Shown here one piece after another: positions 6,062 to 15,352 of a stretch of DNA of 64,000 nucleotides. The notes under the pieces are model-generated. The model did no database searches. It had not been told where the DNA came from and saw only the letters and a list, made by a program, of their open reading frames with translations. Position 1 is the stretch's first letter, and each line of letters begins with the position of its first letter. The position numbers were made by a program, and so were the translations under genes. The DNA comes from Nevskia sp. (GTDB lineage: Bacteria; Pseudomonadota; Gammaproteobacteria; Nevskiales; Nevskiaceae). Location of the stretch: NCBI GenBank assembly GCA_023229645.1, contig JALNYU010000006.1, positions 1 to 64,000 on the forward strand, given 5' to 3'.

Positions 6062-7180
6062 ATGGAAATCATGATTATTCAACGTTTATCGATAGCAGCG
6101 GCGACGCTCGCTACGGCATTTTTCTTTTTACTCGGCGGCAGCAAGCCGGCACATGCAGCGCTCAGCTGCGGCACATTTAAGTATCCGTATTGTCAGGCAA
6201 CGGCAAATCAGTACGCAGGCGGTTTCAGCCCCGGTGTCGGCTACGGCGGCTTTGGCGGTGGCACTTGCACCGCCACCCATACGCCGATCATTTTTGTCCA
6301 TGGCAATACCGATAGCGCGATCGGCTGGGATAGCCCCGCGAACACCGCACCCGCGGGCTGGAACGCCCCGAATGCGTCGGTCTACGCCTACTTCAAAGCG
6401 CATGGCTACAACGATTGCGAACTGTTCGGTGTCACCTATCTCAGCAGCACCGAGCAAGGCCACGACGTGCTGAATTACCATCAAGAATCGAAATACCAGA
6501 TTCTGAAAACTTTTATCGACAAAGTTAAGCAATATACCGGCAAGACCCAGGTTGACCTCGTCACCCACTCGCTTGGCGCGTCGATGAGCTTGGCGACGCT
6601 GAAGTACTACAACAATTGGAGCAGCGTCCGCCGTTTCGTCAATATTGCAGGCGGCATCCGTGGCCTGAATTCCTGCCTGTACACCGGCTACGGCAATCCT
6701 TACGTGCCGACTTGCGGTTCGGAAAATCTGTTTGATTCCTATATTTTTGGCTTCTATCCGGACACCGGCGTCTACGGCTACGGCAATAACCGTTGGACCG
6801 GTTCCAGTTCCAGCGGCATGCGTAATCTGCCGGCAACAGGAACGTCGGTCAGGTTCTACACCATCGGCGCCGGCCAGAACGATCAGATTCACTGCTCAAC
6901 CGCCAGCGGCTGGAGCACCTGTGCGCAGGGCCCGGTATTTACCGCGCGTTCGAACGTCATTTCGCAGATTAACGTTGGCGCCGGCTCCACCGCCATTCAG
7001 TTCGACTACAACTTATCCGACGGCTATTTCACCAACTTCAACGGCGGGGATACCAATGGCGTCGGGCACTTCAAGGCCCGCAACAACACCGGTTCGATCA
7101 TCTACCAAATGCTGAACACGACCTGCGCTGGCGTGGCCTGCGCCGCGAACTACACGTTCGGACCGAAAGTAAGTTACTAA
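6062..7180 (+). CDS. Secreted PhaZ7-like polyhydroxybutyrate depolymerase / lipase-like hydrolase
   Basis: A 372-residue secreted alpha/beta hydrolase. Residues 1-33 form a signal peptide ending in PAHA|A. The mature part (YAGGFSPGVGYGGFGGG, IIFVHGN, YNDCELFGVTYLSS, QVDLVTHSLG) strongly recalls PhaZ7 of Paucimonas lemoignei, which degrades native amorphous PHB outside the cell. The catalytic triad is visible as Ser170 (THSLG), Asp274 (GQNDQ) and His336 (GVGHF). PhaZ7 itself has AHSMG, so the Ser context differs slightly. ATG 6071 is an alternative start. It is a single gene with a strong terminator downstream. A lipase acting on triglycerides is less likely because the whole length resembles PhaZ7. 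Confidence 0.85.
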   Translation: MEIMIIQRLSIAAATLATAFFFLLGGSKPAHAALSCGTFKYPYCQATANQYAGGFSPGVGYGGFGGGTCTATHTPIIFVHGNTDSAIGWDSPANTAPAGWNAPNASVYAYFKAHGYNDCELFGVTYLSSTEQGHDVLNYHQESKYQILKTFIDKVKQYTGKTQVDLVTHSLGASMSLATLKYYNNWSSVRRFVNIAGGIRGLNSCLYTGYGNPYVPTCGSENLFDSYIFGFYPDTGVYGYGNNRWTGSSSSGMRNLPATGTSVRFYTIGAGQNDQIHCSTASGWSTCAQGPVFTARSNVISQINVGAGSTAIQFDYNLSDGYFTNFNGGDTNGVGHFKARNNTGSIIYQMLNTTCAGVACAANYTFGPKVSY

Positions 7181-7244
7181 AGTTAAACCCCGAATGGTGG
7201 CGAGACGACGCTGACTCCCGTTAAGCTTCGCCACCGTTACGCAC

Positions 7245-7281
7245 CGCGCCATGAAGCACACCTTCGTGGCGCGTTTTTTTT
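7245..7281 (+). terminator. Rho-independent terminator
   Basis: A stem of about 12 pairs (CGCGCCATGAAG with CTTCGTGGCGCG, one G-T pair) is followed directly by eight T residues. It ends the transcript of the depolymerase gene. Confidence 0.85.
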
Positions 7282-7494
7282 GCGCGAGATTCGGCGCCAT
7301 CAGCAATGGTCCGCTGCCATCTAATGCGCCACCGCTACGGCTGGATCTAGCCGCGCCACGCGACGTCATCAATGCCGCGCCGACGCAGCAAACAGCACCC
7401 CTGCAAACGCGGGCGCTGGGCATGTCACAATCCCCGTAACAGCGAGCCGTGCGCGCCTGCCGCGGCCCACCACTAAAACTAATCAGGGGACTCC

Positions 7495-9432
7495 ATGAGC
7501 ACACCCGTGCCGCAGTTGACCGTTCGTGCCGTTGTGTTGTCGATCATCTTGGCGATGATTCTCGCCGCCGCCAACGCCTATCTCGGCCTGTTCGCAGGCC
7601 TGACCATCGCCACCGCCATTCCCGCCGCTGTTGTTTCAATGGCCGTGCTGCGCGTGCTCGGTGGCGGCACGATTCTCGAAAACAACATCGTGCAGACCGG
7701 CGCTTCGGCCGGCTCGTCAATCGCAGCCGGTGTGATCTTCACCATCCCGGCGCTGGTTATTCTTGGCTATTGGCAGGATTTTCGTTATTCCTGGGTGCTC
7801 GCCATCGCCGGCCTCGGCGGCCTGCTCGGCGTGCTGTTTTCGGTGCCGTTACGGCGGACGATGATCGTCGAAGAACCGCTGGCGTTTCCCGAAGGCAAAG
7901 CCGCAGCCGAAGTGCTGAAAGCCGGCGAAAATCCGGGCCAAGGCATAAAGACGCTGGCGTTTTCCGGCGCGCTCGGCGCCTTGATCAAACTCGCGGCGGC
8001 GAGCGGCCTGCGCCTGATCCCCGATACCGCGATTGGCGCCACATTCTTCGGCCGCTACTTTGCGTTCATGGGCACGAATCTGTCACCGGCACTGCTCGGC
8101 GTTGGTTACATCGTCGGTTTGAATGTCGGCATCGTTGTTGTTGCCGGCAGCATTTTGTCGTGGAATATTGCGATTCCGATCTACCACGCCTTTTTCCTCG
8201 ATTCCGATCCGGCGCTCGCCGCGAAGCTGGTTGGACAGAACGCAGAAGATCTCGGCTATGCGATTTGGTCCGCCAAAATCCGCTATCTCGGCGTCGGCGC
8301 GATGTTGATCGGTGGAATCTGGACGCTGTTCTCACTGCGCAAATCGCTGGCCTCAGGCATCAAAAGCGGCCTCGCCGCCGCGCGCAAGAGCAGCGGAGGG
8401 GTGGTTGCCGAAACCGACCGCGATCTGCCGATGAAATGGATGCTGATCGCACTCGTCGCTTTCACAATCCCGCTCGGGATTCTCTACCAAGCCATCGTCC
8501 ACGATTGGACGGTGAGCATCCCGATGACCATCATCATGATCGTTGCCGGCTTCCTGTTCGTCTCGGTGTCGGGTTATCTCGCCGGCCTTGTTGGCTCGTC
8601 GAACAATCCGGTGTCGGGCATTACGATTGCGACGATCTTATTCGCTTCGCTGGTGCTGATTCTGTTGCTCGGTCGGCATTCGCCGATCGGCGCCGTCGCT
8701 GCGATCATGATCGGCGCCGTGGTTTGCTGCGCAGCTGCCGTCGGCGGCGATAATCTGCAAGATTTGAAAGCCGGTTATCTGGTCGGCGCCACACCGTGGA
8801 AGCAGCAGCTGATGCTCTGCATCGGCGCATTTTCCTGCGCGCTGGTTATGGCGCCAGTGCTGAATCTTTTGGCCGCCGCCTATGGCATTGGCGCGCCGAC
8901 GCCGGAGCATCCCAATGCACTGGCCGCGCCACAAGCGAACTTGATGGCCTCCGTTGCCAAGGGCATGTTCGGCGGCGAATTGCCGTGGACGATGATCGTG
9001 CTCGGCGCTGTGGTCGGCGCTTTGGTGATCGCGCTCGACGAAGTGCTGAAATCGCGCAAATCGAGTTTCCGCGTACCGGTGCTCGGCGCCGCCATCGGCA
9101 TCTATCTGCCGCTAGAATTGATGGTGCCGATCTTTCTCGGCGGCCTATTGGCGCACTTTGTTGAGCGCAAACATAAGGTCAGCGTGCACGACGAAGCCGA
9201 GCGTGATCGCATTCACCGCCCCGGCACGCTGTTCTCGGCCGGCTTGATTACCGGCGAAGCGCTGACCGGTATCTTGATCGCCATTCCGATCGTGATTTCC
9301 AGCCGCGCCGATGTCCTGGCCTTGCCGAAACTGTTTCAATTCGGCCAATTTGTCGGCCTCGTCGTGCTCGCAGTCGTCGCCGGCCTGCTGTATCGGGCGG
9401 CCACACGCCCCGAGCCGGTCGCCAACCGCTGA
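7495..9432 (+). CDS. OPT-family oligopeptide transporter
   Basis: A 645-residue inner-membrane protein with about 15 hydrophobic segments. The start ATG 7495 follows AGGGGA. The N-terminal NAYLGLFAGLTIATAIPAAV segment and the GASAGSSIAAGV and SSNNPVSGITIATI motifs are typical of bacterial OPT transporters, which import small peptides with protons; metal-chelate transport is known in other branches. A cytoplasmic loop near residues 285-310 is charged. Twenty-seven bases downstream lies a secreted S9 peptidase in the same direction, so the pair probably forms an operon that cleaves peptides outside the membrane and imports the products. Confidence 0.9.
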   Translation: MSTPVPQLTVRAVVLSIILAMILAAANAYLGLFAGLTIATAIPAAVVSMAVLRVLGGGTILENNIVQTGASAGSSIAAGVIFTIPALVILGYWQDFRYSWVLAIAGLGGLLGVLFSVPLRRTMIVEEPLAFPEGKAAAEVLKAGENPGQGIKTLAFSGALGALIKLAAASGLRLIPDTAIGATFFGRYFAFMGTNLSPALLGVGYIVGLNVGIVVVAGSILSWNIAIPIYHAFFLDSDPALAAKLVGQNAEDLGYAIWSAKIRYLGVGAMLIGGIWTLFSLRKSLASGIKSGLAAARKSSGGVVAETDRDLPMKWMLIALVAFTIPLGILYQAIVHDWTVSIPMTIIMIVAGFLFVSVSGYLAGLVGSSNNPVSGITIATILFASLVLILLLGRHSPIGAVAAIMIGAVVCCAAAVGGDNLQDLKAGYLVGATPWKQQLMLCIGAFSCALVMAPVLNLLAAAYGIGAPTPEHPNALAAPQANLMASVAKGMFGGELPWTMIVLGAVVGALVIALDEVLKSRKSSFRVPVLGAAIGIYLPLELMVPIFLGGLLAHFVERKHKVSVHDEAERDRIHRPGTLFSAGLITGEALTGILIAIPIVISSRADVLALPKLFQFGQFVGLVVLAVVAGLLYRAATRPEPVANR

Positions 9433-9459
9433 CCCCAATTTCGACTTAAGGGAGCTTCT

Positions 9460-11565
9460 ATGTCATCGCCTTTTCGCCCCGTTCTTATCGCCGCACTGAG
9501 TCTCGCCGCCCTCGTGAACACCTTGCCTGCCACCGCCGCCACCACCACCGCGCTTGTACCTGTTAGCGCAACGCAGAAGCCGTTTTCCGTCAATGAGCTG
9601 GTGCGTCTGGAACGCATCTCGGATCCGCGCATTGCGCCGAACGGAAACTTGATTGCTTACACGCTGCGCGAAACCGACTACGCGGCCAATAAGGGCGTGC
9701 AGTCGATCTGGCTTTACGACAGCGCCAGTAAAACCAGCCGCAAGCTGACCGGCCTCGGCGGTTCATCGTTCAGCCCGCGCTGGGCCGCCAACGGCGATCT
9801 TTATTTTCTCTCCACGCGCTCCGGTTCGGCCCAAGTTTGGCGCCTGGATCTGAAAGGCGGTGAAGCCCAGCCCGAGACGCAGCTACCGCTTGATGTCAAC
9901 GCCTTCGTGCTGGCGCCGGACGGCAAACATCTCGTCGTCGCTGTCGATGTCTTCCCCGAACTCGGCGCCGATCTCGCCGCGAGCAAGCATCGGCTCGACG
10001 AAACCGCCGCGCAAAAAACCACCGGCGTGCTTTACGACAAACTCTTCATCCGCCACTGGGATACCTGGAAAGACGGCACGCGCTCGCAGTTGTTCGCATT
10101 GCCGCTCGCTGCGCACGCGGTCGTCGGCGGCAAACCGGTGCTGCTCACCGCTGGCATCGATGGCGACGTACCGAGCAAGCCGTTTGGTGGCGATGAAGAA
10201 GTAACGTTTACGCCAGACGGCAACACCGTGATCTTCAGCGCCCGCATTGCCGGTGTGAGCGAACCCTGGAGTACGAATTTTGATCTCTACAAAGTGCCGG
10301 TCGATGGCAGCGCCAAGCCCGTCAACTTAACCGGCGACAACGCTGCGTGGGACACCGGCCCGGCGGTATCGCCGGACGGCAAAACGCTCGCCTATCGCGC
10401 GATGAAACGGCCCGGCTTCGAAGCGGACCGTTTCGGCATCATGGTCCGCGATCTCGCTGGTGGCCCGGCGCGCGAAGTGGCCGCGGATTGGGACCGCTCA
10501 GCCGATGGCCTGATCTGGTCCGACGACGGCAAAACGCTGTACACCAGCGCCGACGATATCGGCCAGAAGCGCGTCTTCGCCATCGATGTCAAAACTGGCA
10601 AGGCCACCGCGCTGACCGGCGAAGGCACTGTCGAGAGTTTTGATCTCGGCAAAGATGGCCTCGTCATCGCCGCCAACACCTTGAAAGCACCGACCCAGCT
10701 CTACCGCGTGCCGCTGAAAGCCGGCGCAACCGTGCAGCTGACGCAACACAATGCCGACACGCTGGCCAAGCTCGCATTCGGCGACTACGAGCAGTTCTCG
10801 TTCAAAGGCGCGAACGATGAAACCGTTTACGGCCATGTCGTCAAGCCGGTGAACTTCCAAGCCGGCAAGAAGTATCCGGTCGCGTTCATCATCCACGGCG
10901 GCCCGCAAGGCAGCATGGGCAACCACTTCCACTACCGTTGGAATCCAGAAACCTATGCTGGCGCCGGCTTCGCCGTCGTCTTCATCGACTTCCACGGCTC
11001 CACCGGCTACGGCCAGGCGTTTACCGACGCCATCAGCGGCGACTGGGGCGGCAAGCCGCTCGAAGACCTGAAGAAAGGCTGGGCTTACGCGCTGGCAAAG
11101 TACACCTTCCTCGACGGCGACCGCGCCGCGGCGCTCGGCGCCTCGTACGGCGGCTATATGATCAACTGGATCGCCGGCAACTGGCAGGCGCCGTGGAAAG
11201 CGCTGGTCAACCACGATGGCGTTTTCGATAACCGCGCGATGGCCTATTCCACCGAAGAACTCTGGTTCGACGAATGGGAAAACCGCGGCACGCAGTACGA
11301 AGCCTCGGCGAACTACGAACTATTCAATCCGGTCAATCACGTCGCCGACTGGCAGGTGCCGATGCTCGTCGTTCAAGGCGGCAAGGATTTCCGCATTCCA
11401 CTTGAACAGGGCATCGCCACGTTCACCGCGCTGCAACGCCGCGGCATCCCCAGCCAATTTCTCTATTTCCCGGACGAAAACCACTGGGTGCTGAAGCCGC
11501 AGAATTCCGTGCAATGGCACGAAACGGTGCTGGCTTGGATCAAGAAATGGACCGACGTTAAATAA
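9460..11565 (+). CDS. S9-family prolyl oligopeptidase-type serine peptidase, secreted
   Basis: A 701-residue protein with a signal peptide (hydrophobic core about residues 9-20, cleavage near ATAA), a beta-propeller region with repeated PDGK/SDDGK turns up to about residue 450, and a C-terminal alpha/beta hydrolase domain. The catalytic triad is Ser562 in GASYGGY, Asp643 in GGKDFRIP and His675 in DENHW. It resembles dipeptidyl aminopeptidase/acylaminoacyl-peptidase enzymes, which release short units from peptide N-termini. The RBS AAGGGAG precedes ATG 9460. Its position directly after the OPT transporter suggests periplasmic processing of peptides for uptake. Confidence 0.9.
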   Translation: MSSPFRPVLIAALSLAALVNTLPATAATTTALVPVSATQKPFSVNELVRLERISDPRIAPNGNLIAYTLRETDYAANKGVQSIWLYDSASKTSRKLTGLGGSSFSPRWAANGDLYFLSTRSGSAQVWRLDLKGGEAQPETQLPLDVNAFVLAPDGKHLVVAVDVFPELGADLAASKHRLDETAAQKTTGVLYDKLFIRHWDTWKDGTRSQLFALPLAAHAVVGGKPVLLTAGIDGDVPSKPFGGDEEVTFTPDGNTVIFSARIAGVSEPWSTNFDLYKVPVDGSAKPVNLTGDNAAWDTGPAVSPDGKTLAYRAMKRPGFEADRFGIMVRDLAGGPAREVAADWDRSADGLIWSDDGKTLYTSADDIGQKRVFAIDVKTGKATALTGEGTVESFDLGKDGLVIAANTLKAPTQLYRVPLKAGATVQLTQHNADTLAKLAFGDYEQFSFKGANDETVYGHVVKPVNFQAGKKYPVAFIIHGGPQGSMGNHFHYRWNPETYAGAGFAVVFIDFHGSTGYGQAFTDAISGDWGGKPLEDLKKGWAYALAKYTFLDGDRAAALGASYGGYMINWIAGNWQAPWKALVNHDGVFDNRAMAYSTEELWFDEWENRGTQYEASANYELFNPVNHVADWQVPMLVVQGGKDFRIPLEQGIATFTALQRRGIPSQFLYFPDENHWVLKPQNSVQWHETVLAWIKKWTDVK

Positions 11566-11572
11566 GGCTACC

Positions 11573-11596
11573 GGCGGCTGGGCTTGCTCAGCCGCC
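11573..11596 (+). repeat. Hairpin after S9 peptidase gene
   Basis: GGCGGCTG and CAGCCGCC form a perfect 8-bp stem around an eight-base loop right after the stop codon. There is no T tract, so it may be a REP-like transcript-stabilising hairpin or a weak terminator. Confidence 0.45.
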
Positions 11597-11679
11597 CCTA
11601 CGAGAAGCCAGCATTCGCCGTGTTGCGGTAACAACGCAGCGCGGCGAATCCCACCAACTCACGCCACAGGCACGAACGC

Positions 11680-12303
11680 ATGCGACGGATCGACTGGTAC
11701 TTCGACTTCATCTCGCCTTACGCCTACTTCGCGCTGCAGCGTTTGAGCGAATTCCCGGCCGATGTCGAAATACGCTTCCGGCCGATCCTGTTCGCCGGGC
11801 TGCTCAAGCATTGGGATCACAAAGGCCCGGCCGAAATCCCGCCGAAGCGAATCTGGACTTATCGCAGCTGCACGTGGTGGGCGCTCCAGCACGGCGTTCC
11901 CTTCCAATTCCTGGCTGCGCATCCGTTCAACCCGCTCGCCTATCTACGGCTCGCCATCGCCGCCGGCAGCACAAAAACTGCGATTGCTGCGATTTTCGAA
12001 GCGCTCTGGACCACCGGCGCCGATCCCAGCGACCCGACAATCATCGCCACGCTCGCCAACCAGCTCGGCGTTGATCCCGCGGCAATATCGTCATCTAACG
12101 TCAAAGACGCGCTGCGCCAGAACACCGAGGGCGCCATTGTGCGCAATCTCTTCGGTGTGCCAACACTTGACATCAACGGAGAAGCCTTCTGGGGCTTGGA
12201 CGCGATGGACTTCGCGCTGGCCTATCTCGCAAATCCGGCGGTCTTAGCAACAGATGAAATGCAGCGCTTAACAAGGTTGCCGATCACGGCACGACGCGCT
12301 TGA
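11680..12303 (+). CDS. DsbA-family 2-hydroxychromene-2-carboxylate isomerase-like protein
   Basis: A 207-residue protein with the N-terminal WYFDFISPYAYFAL motif of the kappa-GST/HCCA isomerase branch of the DsbA thioredoxin fold. The Ser of the SPYAY motif replaces the Cys of true DsbA and contacts glutathione in known members. The C-terminal GVPTLDINGEAFWGLDAMD segment is also typical, with the cis-Pro of the fold. Known enzymes use glutathione to isomerise a naphthalene-degradation intermediate, but many members are general glutathione-dependent enzymes and no aromatic pathway genes lie nearby. It lies 16 bases from the convergent S9 peptidase gene. Confidence 0.85.
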   Translation: MRRIDWYFDFISPYAYFALQRLSEFPADVEIRFRPILFAGLLKHWDHKGPAEIPPKRIWTYRSCTWWALQHGVPFQFLAAHPFNPLAYLRLAIAAGSTKTAIAAIFEALWTTGADPSDPTIIATLANQLGVDPAAISSSNVKDALRQNTEGAIVRNLFGVPTLDINGEAFWGLDAMDFALAYLANPAVLATDEMQRLTRLPITARRA

Positions 12304-12318
12304 GCCGGCCATCGCTGG

Positions 12319-14259
12319 CTAGCGACTAGTATTACGCACGGGGGCCGCAGGCTCAGCCCGGGTATTGCGATCCAGAAAATCGAGCATTCGCGTGTAGAGT
12401 TCAAAAACATTGGCCTCATTCTGAAACCCATGCCCCTCGCCTTTCTTGAGTATTGACTCAAAGCTGATACCGGCATGCGCTAAATTCGCCGCCAGCGCGC
12501 CATAATTTTCTGGTGGCGTGCGGCGATCTTCCTCGCCGTGTGCCAACAGTAGCGGAATTTTGATCTGCGCAGCGTGCGTTGCCGGAGAGCGCTCCGCAAG
12601 GTCAGAGGGGTCAGTGCCGAGGACCGCGTCGAGGTAATTCAAACCAGCCTCCGTGCTCGCGGTATCAGACAGCTTACGGTCCAATTCCAGATCGTATACA
12701 CCCGCGTAGCCAATCGCACAGCGGTATAACGTGGGCTCACGTACCGCCCCCATCAGCGCAGCATAGGCACCGTAGCTTGCGCCGTAGATGCAAATACGTT
12801 TCCGATCGGCCAGCCCTTCCTGAATCGCCCAGTTCGTGGCATCCGTTAGATCGTCCTGCATGGTCGTCCCCCAATGCCGGAACCCCAGTTGTTCGAACTC
12901 GCGGCCGTAACCGCCCGATCCGCGGAAATTGAGCTGCAAAACAGCATAGCCGTGATAGGCCAGGAATTGCGCCTCTTGATCAAACGTCCAGATCTCATGG
13001 ATCCCAATCGGACCGCCGTGCGGCAGCACGACCATCGGCAGATGTTGATCGGGGACTCCGCGCGGCAACGTCAGGTAGCCATGCAGTTCCAGACCATCGC
13101 GCGCGCGCATCACGAACGCCTCCCTCTGCGCCATCTGTGCAGCGTCGATCCAGGGTCGAGAGGACAACAGCTTCACTACTGTCTGTAGCTGATTGTCGTA
13201 AAGATAATAGGTAAGCGGACTGCGGTCGGTTTCGACGCCGGCGACGCTAAAGCGACCATCCTCTGACGTACTGCCGAGCACTACGGTGGCATTGGGAAAT
13301 GTCGAGCGCATGGCTTCGTAGCGGCGCGTGGTCTCGCTGTCTTTATCAAAGAAGTGATAGGCGGGATACGGTGTGTAACCGAAAACGCCAACCGGATGAT
13401 CTCGATCAAACAGCACCGACCTAAAATCAGCCTGCTCGCTCTGATATAGGGTTTCGGTTGAGCCGCCGTCGAGGTCGACGCGCTGCAGCGCTAATAGCGG
13501 CGAATCCAGATTGCTGCTGACGTACATCGAATGCCCATCGTCACCCATAGCCAGTGGAAAAAATTGGCGTCCGGCCCGCGGCAAACGTTGCAGCACCCGC
13601 CATTTATCCTTGCGTGGCTCATAAACCGAAACAACGTATTCACCGCCATCGAGACCGCCAATGACGCGAATCGTCCCCGCGTGATCGGCAAGAAAACGAT
13701 CCGCTTGAAATGGCGTTGTGGTGATTTTCTTCAGTCGCCGACTATCAACATCGTACTGATAAATCTCCTTGCCATTGACGCCAACTACAGTATTGCTGCG
13801 TGCTTTGACGCGACCTAGCAGATGGAAACCGCTAATGATCGAATCCGCCTCCTCGCGGTTGACGCGGATGATGCCGACGTCGCCGTTGCCAGCGCCACTG
13901 CCGAATGCACCGCCGCTTTCTCCAGACTCCCAGACCAAGGTCTTATCGTTGATCCACACCATGCGGTAGACAAAATCACCGCGGCCGAGACGAAAGGTCG
14001 CAACCGCTTTCGTCGTTGCGACATCAATAAAGTCGATCCGGCTTTCCACGCCCTGCGCCGAGCCCATCGCGGCGTATTTACCGCTCGGCGACAGCACCAC
14101 GTCGCCAATTGTTGGCCGCCGGAAAAAGTCCTCAACCGAAAGACCCGATGCAGCGCTTTGCGGTAGTGCGTCAGCTGAAAATACCGGCGTTGCCGCGGTT
14201 AACGCCAACAGGTACACCGCCCAAGAAAGGTACTGGTCACGCCATACTTTTGCTGTCAT
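12319..14259 (-). CDS. S9-family prolyl oligopeptidase-type peptidase, secreted
   Basis: A 646-residue protein starting at ATG 14259 with AAGGATGG upstream. It has an N-terminal hydrophobic signal segment (LSWAVYLLALTAATPVFS), a beta-propeller region, and a C-terminal hydrolase domain with HGGPIGIHEIW (oxyanion region), Ser495 in GASYGAY, AHGEEDRRTPP (acid residue) and GEGHGF (His). It differs clearly from the 9460-11565 paralogue and is transcribed convergently with the HCCA isomerase-like gene. It probably cleaves short peptides in the periplasm or outside. Substrate preference cannot be read from the sequence. Confidence 0.9.
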   Translation of the reverse strand: MTAKVWRDQYLSWAVYLLALTAATPVFSADALPQSAASGLSVEDFFRRPTIGDVVLSPSGKYAAMGSAQGVESRIDFIDVATTKAVATFRLGRGDFVYRMVWINDKTLVWESGESGGAFGSGAGNGDVGIIRVNREEADSIISGFHLLGRVKARSNTVVGVNGKEIYQYDVDSRRLKKITTTPFQADRFLADHAGTIRVIGGLDGGEYVVSVYEPRKDKWRVLQRLPRAGRQFFPLAMGDDGHSMYVSSNLDSPLLALQRVDLDGGSTETLYQSEQADFRSVLFDRDHPVGVFGYTPYPAYHFFDKDSETTRRYEAMRSTFPNATVVLGSTSEDGRFSVAGVETDRSPLTYYLYDNQLQTVVKLLSSRPWIDAAQMAQREAFVMRARDGLELHGYLTLPRGVPDQHLPMVVLPHGGPIGIHEIWTFDQEAQFLAYHGYAVLQLNFRGSGGYGREFEQLGFRHWGTTMQDDLTDATNWAIQEGLADRKRICIYGASYGAYAALMGAVREPTLYRCAIGYAGVYDLELDRKLSDTASTEAGLNYLDAVLGTDPSDLAERSPATHAAQIKIPLLLAHGEEDRRTPPENYGALAANLAHAGISFESILKKGEGHGFQNEANVFELYTRMLDFLDRNTRAEPAAPVRNTSR

Positions 14260-14722
14260 TGTCCATCCTTTGGAATGTGCACGCCAATACGGGCCGCCAC
14301 ATTACAGCACCGTCAGGAACCGACACCAGGGCTTACGTCACAGTAGACCATCCCCGGCATCGATCGACACCAACAAGTCGGATGAACCGCGGACACCAGT
14401 GCCAGAACACAAGGCAACGTTCCGAGATCGCGTTGTTCGCCCAGATGGTGGGGCTTAGTGTGGTGCGGGGTGCCTGCCACAGGAATCGTCGGAATGACGA
14501 AGCACCGGCGCCTGCCGTGCGCCGATGCGGGCAGGCAGCCGGCACGCCAATCTGGAAAGAACCATCGGCCGAGAACAAACGGCGATCGAAATCTCCCGAC
14601 CGGAAAGTTTCTTAAGCGCTAGGTCGGCACCTCGCACACAACAACTTATCGTCCTACGGTGCCATCGCAGGCCAGAAGCGCTACGGTTATCGGGCTTCCA
14701 CGCAGGTTAAACGCAAGCTGTA
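14260..14722. other. No supported gene
   Basis: About 460 bases between the S9 peptidase start and the convergent cupin stop. The short ORFs here have the composition of random frames and no ribosome-binding sites. The peptidase promoter probably lies within the first 150 bases on the minus strand. Confidence 0.4.
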
Positions 14723-14998
14723 TCAGTCGTAGCTATAATGCTTTTTGAGCTGCTTGGTCACGCGCCACATGCTCTTCAGGCCGGCCGGAAACTGGGCATA
14801 GTCGCCCGGCACAACGGTTACGGCTTTGCCGCCGTCTGGCGTCACAACGATCTCGCCGGCCAATACGTAGGCTTTTTCAGTTTCGTCGAAATCCAGCCGA
14901 AATTCTGATACCGGGCAATCCCAGGTTTCCCAGCCCGATACGCCCAACTCTTTCAGGCGTTCTGCGCTTAGATTTTTCTCAATAATAATTTCAGGCAT
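14723..14998 (-). CDS. Cupin-fold protein (DUF861 / EutQ-like)
   Basis: A 91-residue single-domain cupin. The sequence SGWETWDCPVSEFRLDFDET followed by EKAYVLAGEIVVTPDGG and VVPGDYAQFPAGLKSMWRV is typical of the small DUF861 cupins. The usual metal-binding His residues of larger cupins are mostly missing, with Glu and Asp in their places, so enzymatic activity is uncertain. Such proteins bind small carboxylates or sugars in known cases. It stands alone with an AT-rich leader upstream. Confidence 0.8.
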   Translation of the reverse strand: MPEIIIEKNLSAERLKELGVSGWETWDCPVSEFRLDFDETEKAYVLAGEIVVTPDGGKAVTVVPGDYAQFPAGLKSMWRVTKQLKKHYSYD

Positions 14999-15352
14999 GA
15001 ATTGATCCGTCTATGAAATAGGATTGTCGATGGCGGCTTGAACATCGGAAATGACTTTGAAGCCAGCGCCGCTCGAATGCTTGCGGCGGAATTGATCGCA
15101 TCGAAGTCGGCGCCGATAGTAGCAGGAATACCCTGTTTATTTTCAAATAACCGATTTTTTACCTATTTAAACCAATACTTTATGTACTGAAAAACATAAA
15201 GTTTGTTAGCTGATAAATGCACCTTTATGCCAATAAAAAACCTTACGCACGCCAACCGAAATCGTAGCAAAACTCATTAAATTTAAGAGCCAGAACCGCA
15301 GCGCCGGCCGATTCAAGCCCCGTGTTTTGCAGCCGGTGTTTCATCCTCGTGC
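14999..15352. other. AT-rich intergenic region, no gene seen
   Basis: About 350 bases between the cupin start and the YajQ stop. The section from 15130 to 15235 is much richer in A and T than its surroundings and likely holds the cupin promoter. No ORF with a plausible start and no clear hairpin terminator for yajQ was found. Confidence 0.4.

Noticed and set aside
6128..6892. 254-codon minus-strand ORF opposite the depolymerase gene
   Set aside because: It is a shadow of the PhaZ7-like gene in the other strand; no RBS and no family pattern.
7449..8753. 434-codon plus-strand ORF overlapping the OPT transporter
   Set aside because: Arg-rich out-of-frame translation of the transporter gene, typical of GC-rich coding DNA.
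14109..14615. 168-codon ORF upstream of the second S9 peptidase
   Set aside because: It overlaps the peptidase start on the other strand, has no RBS and no recognisable domain.
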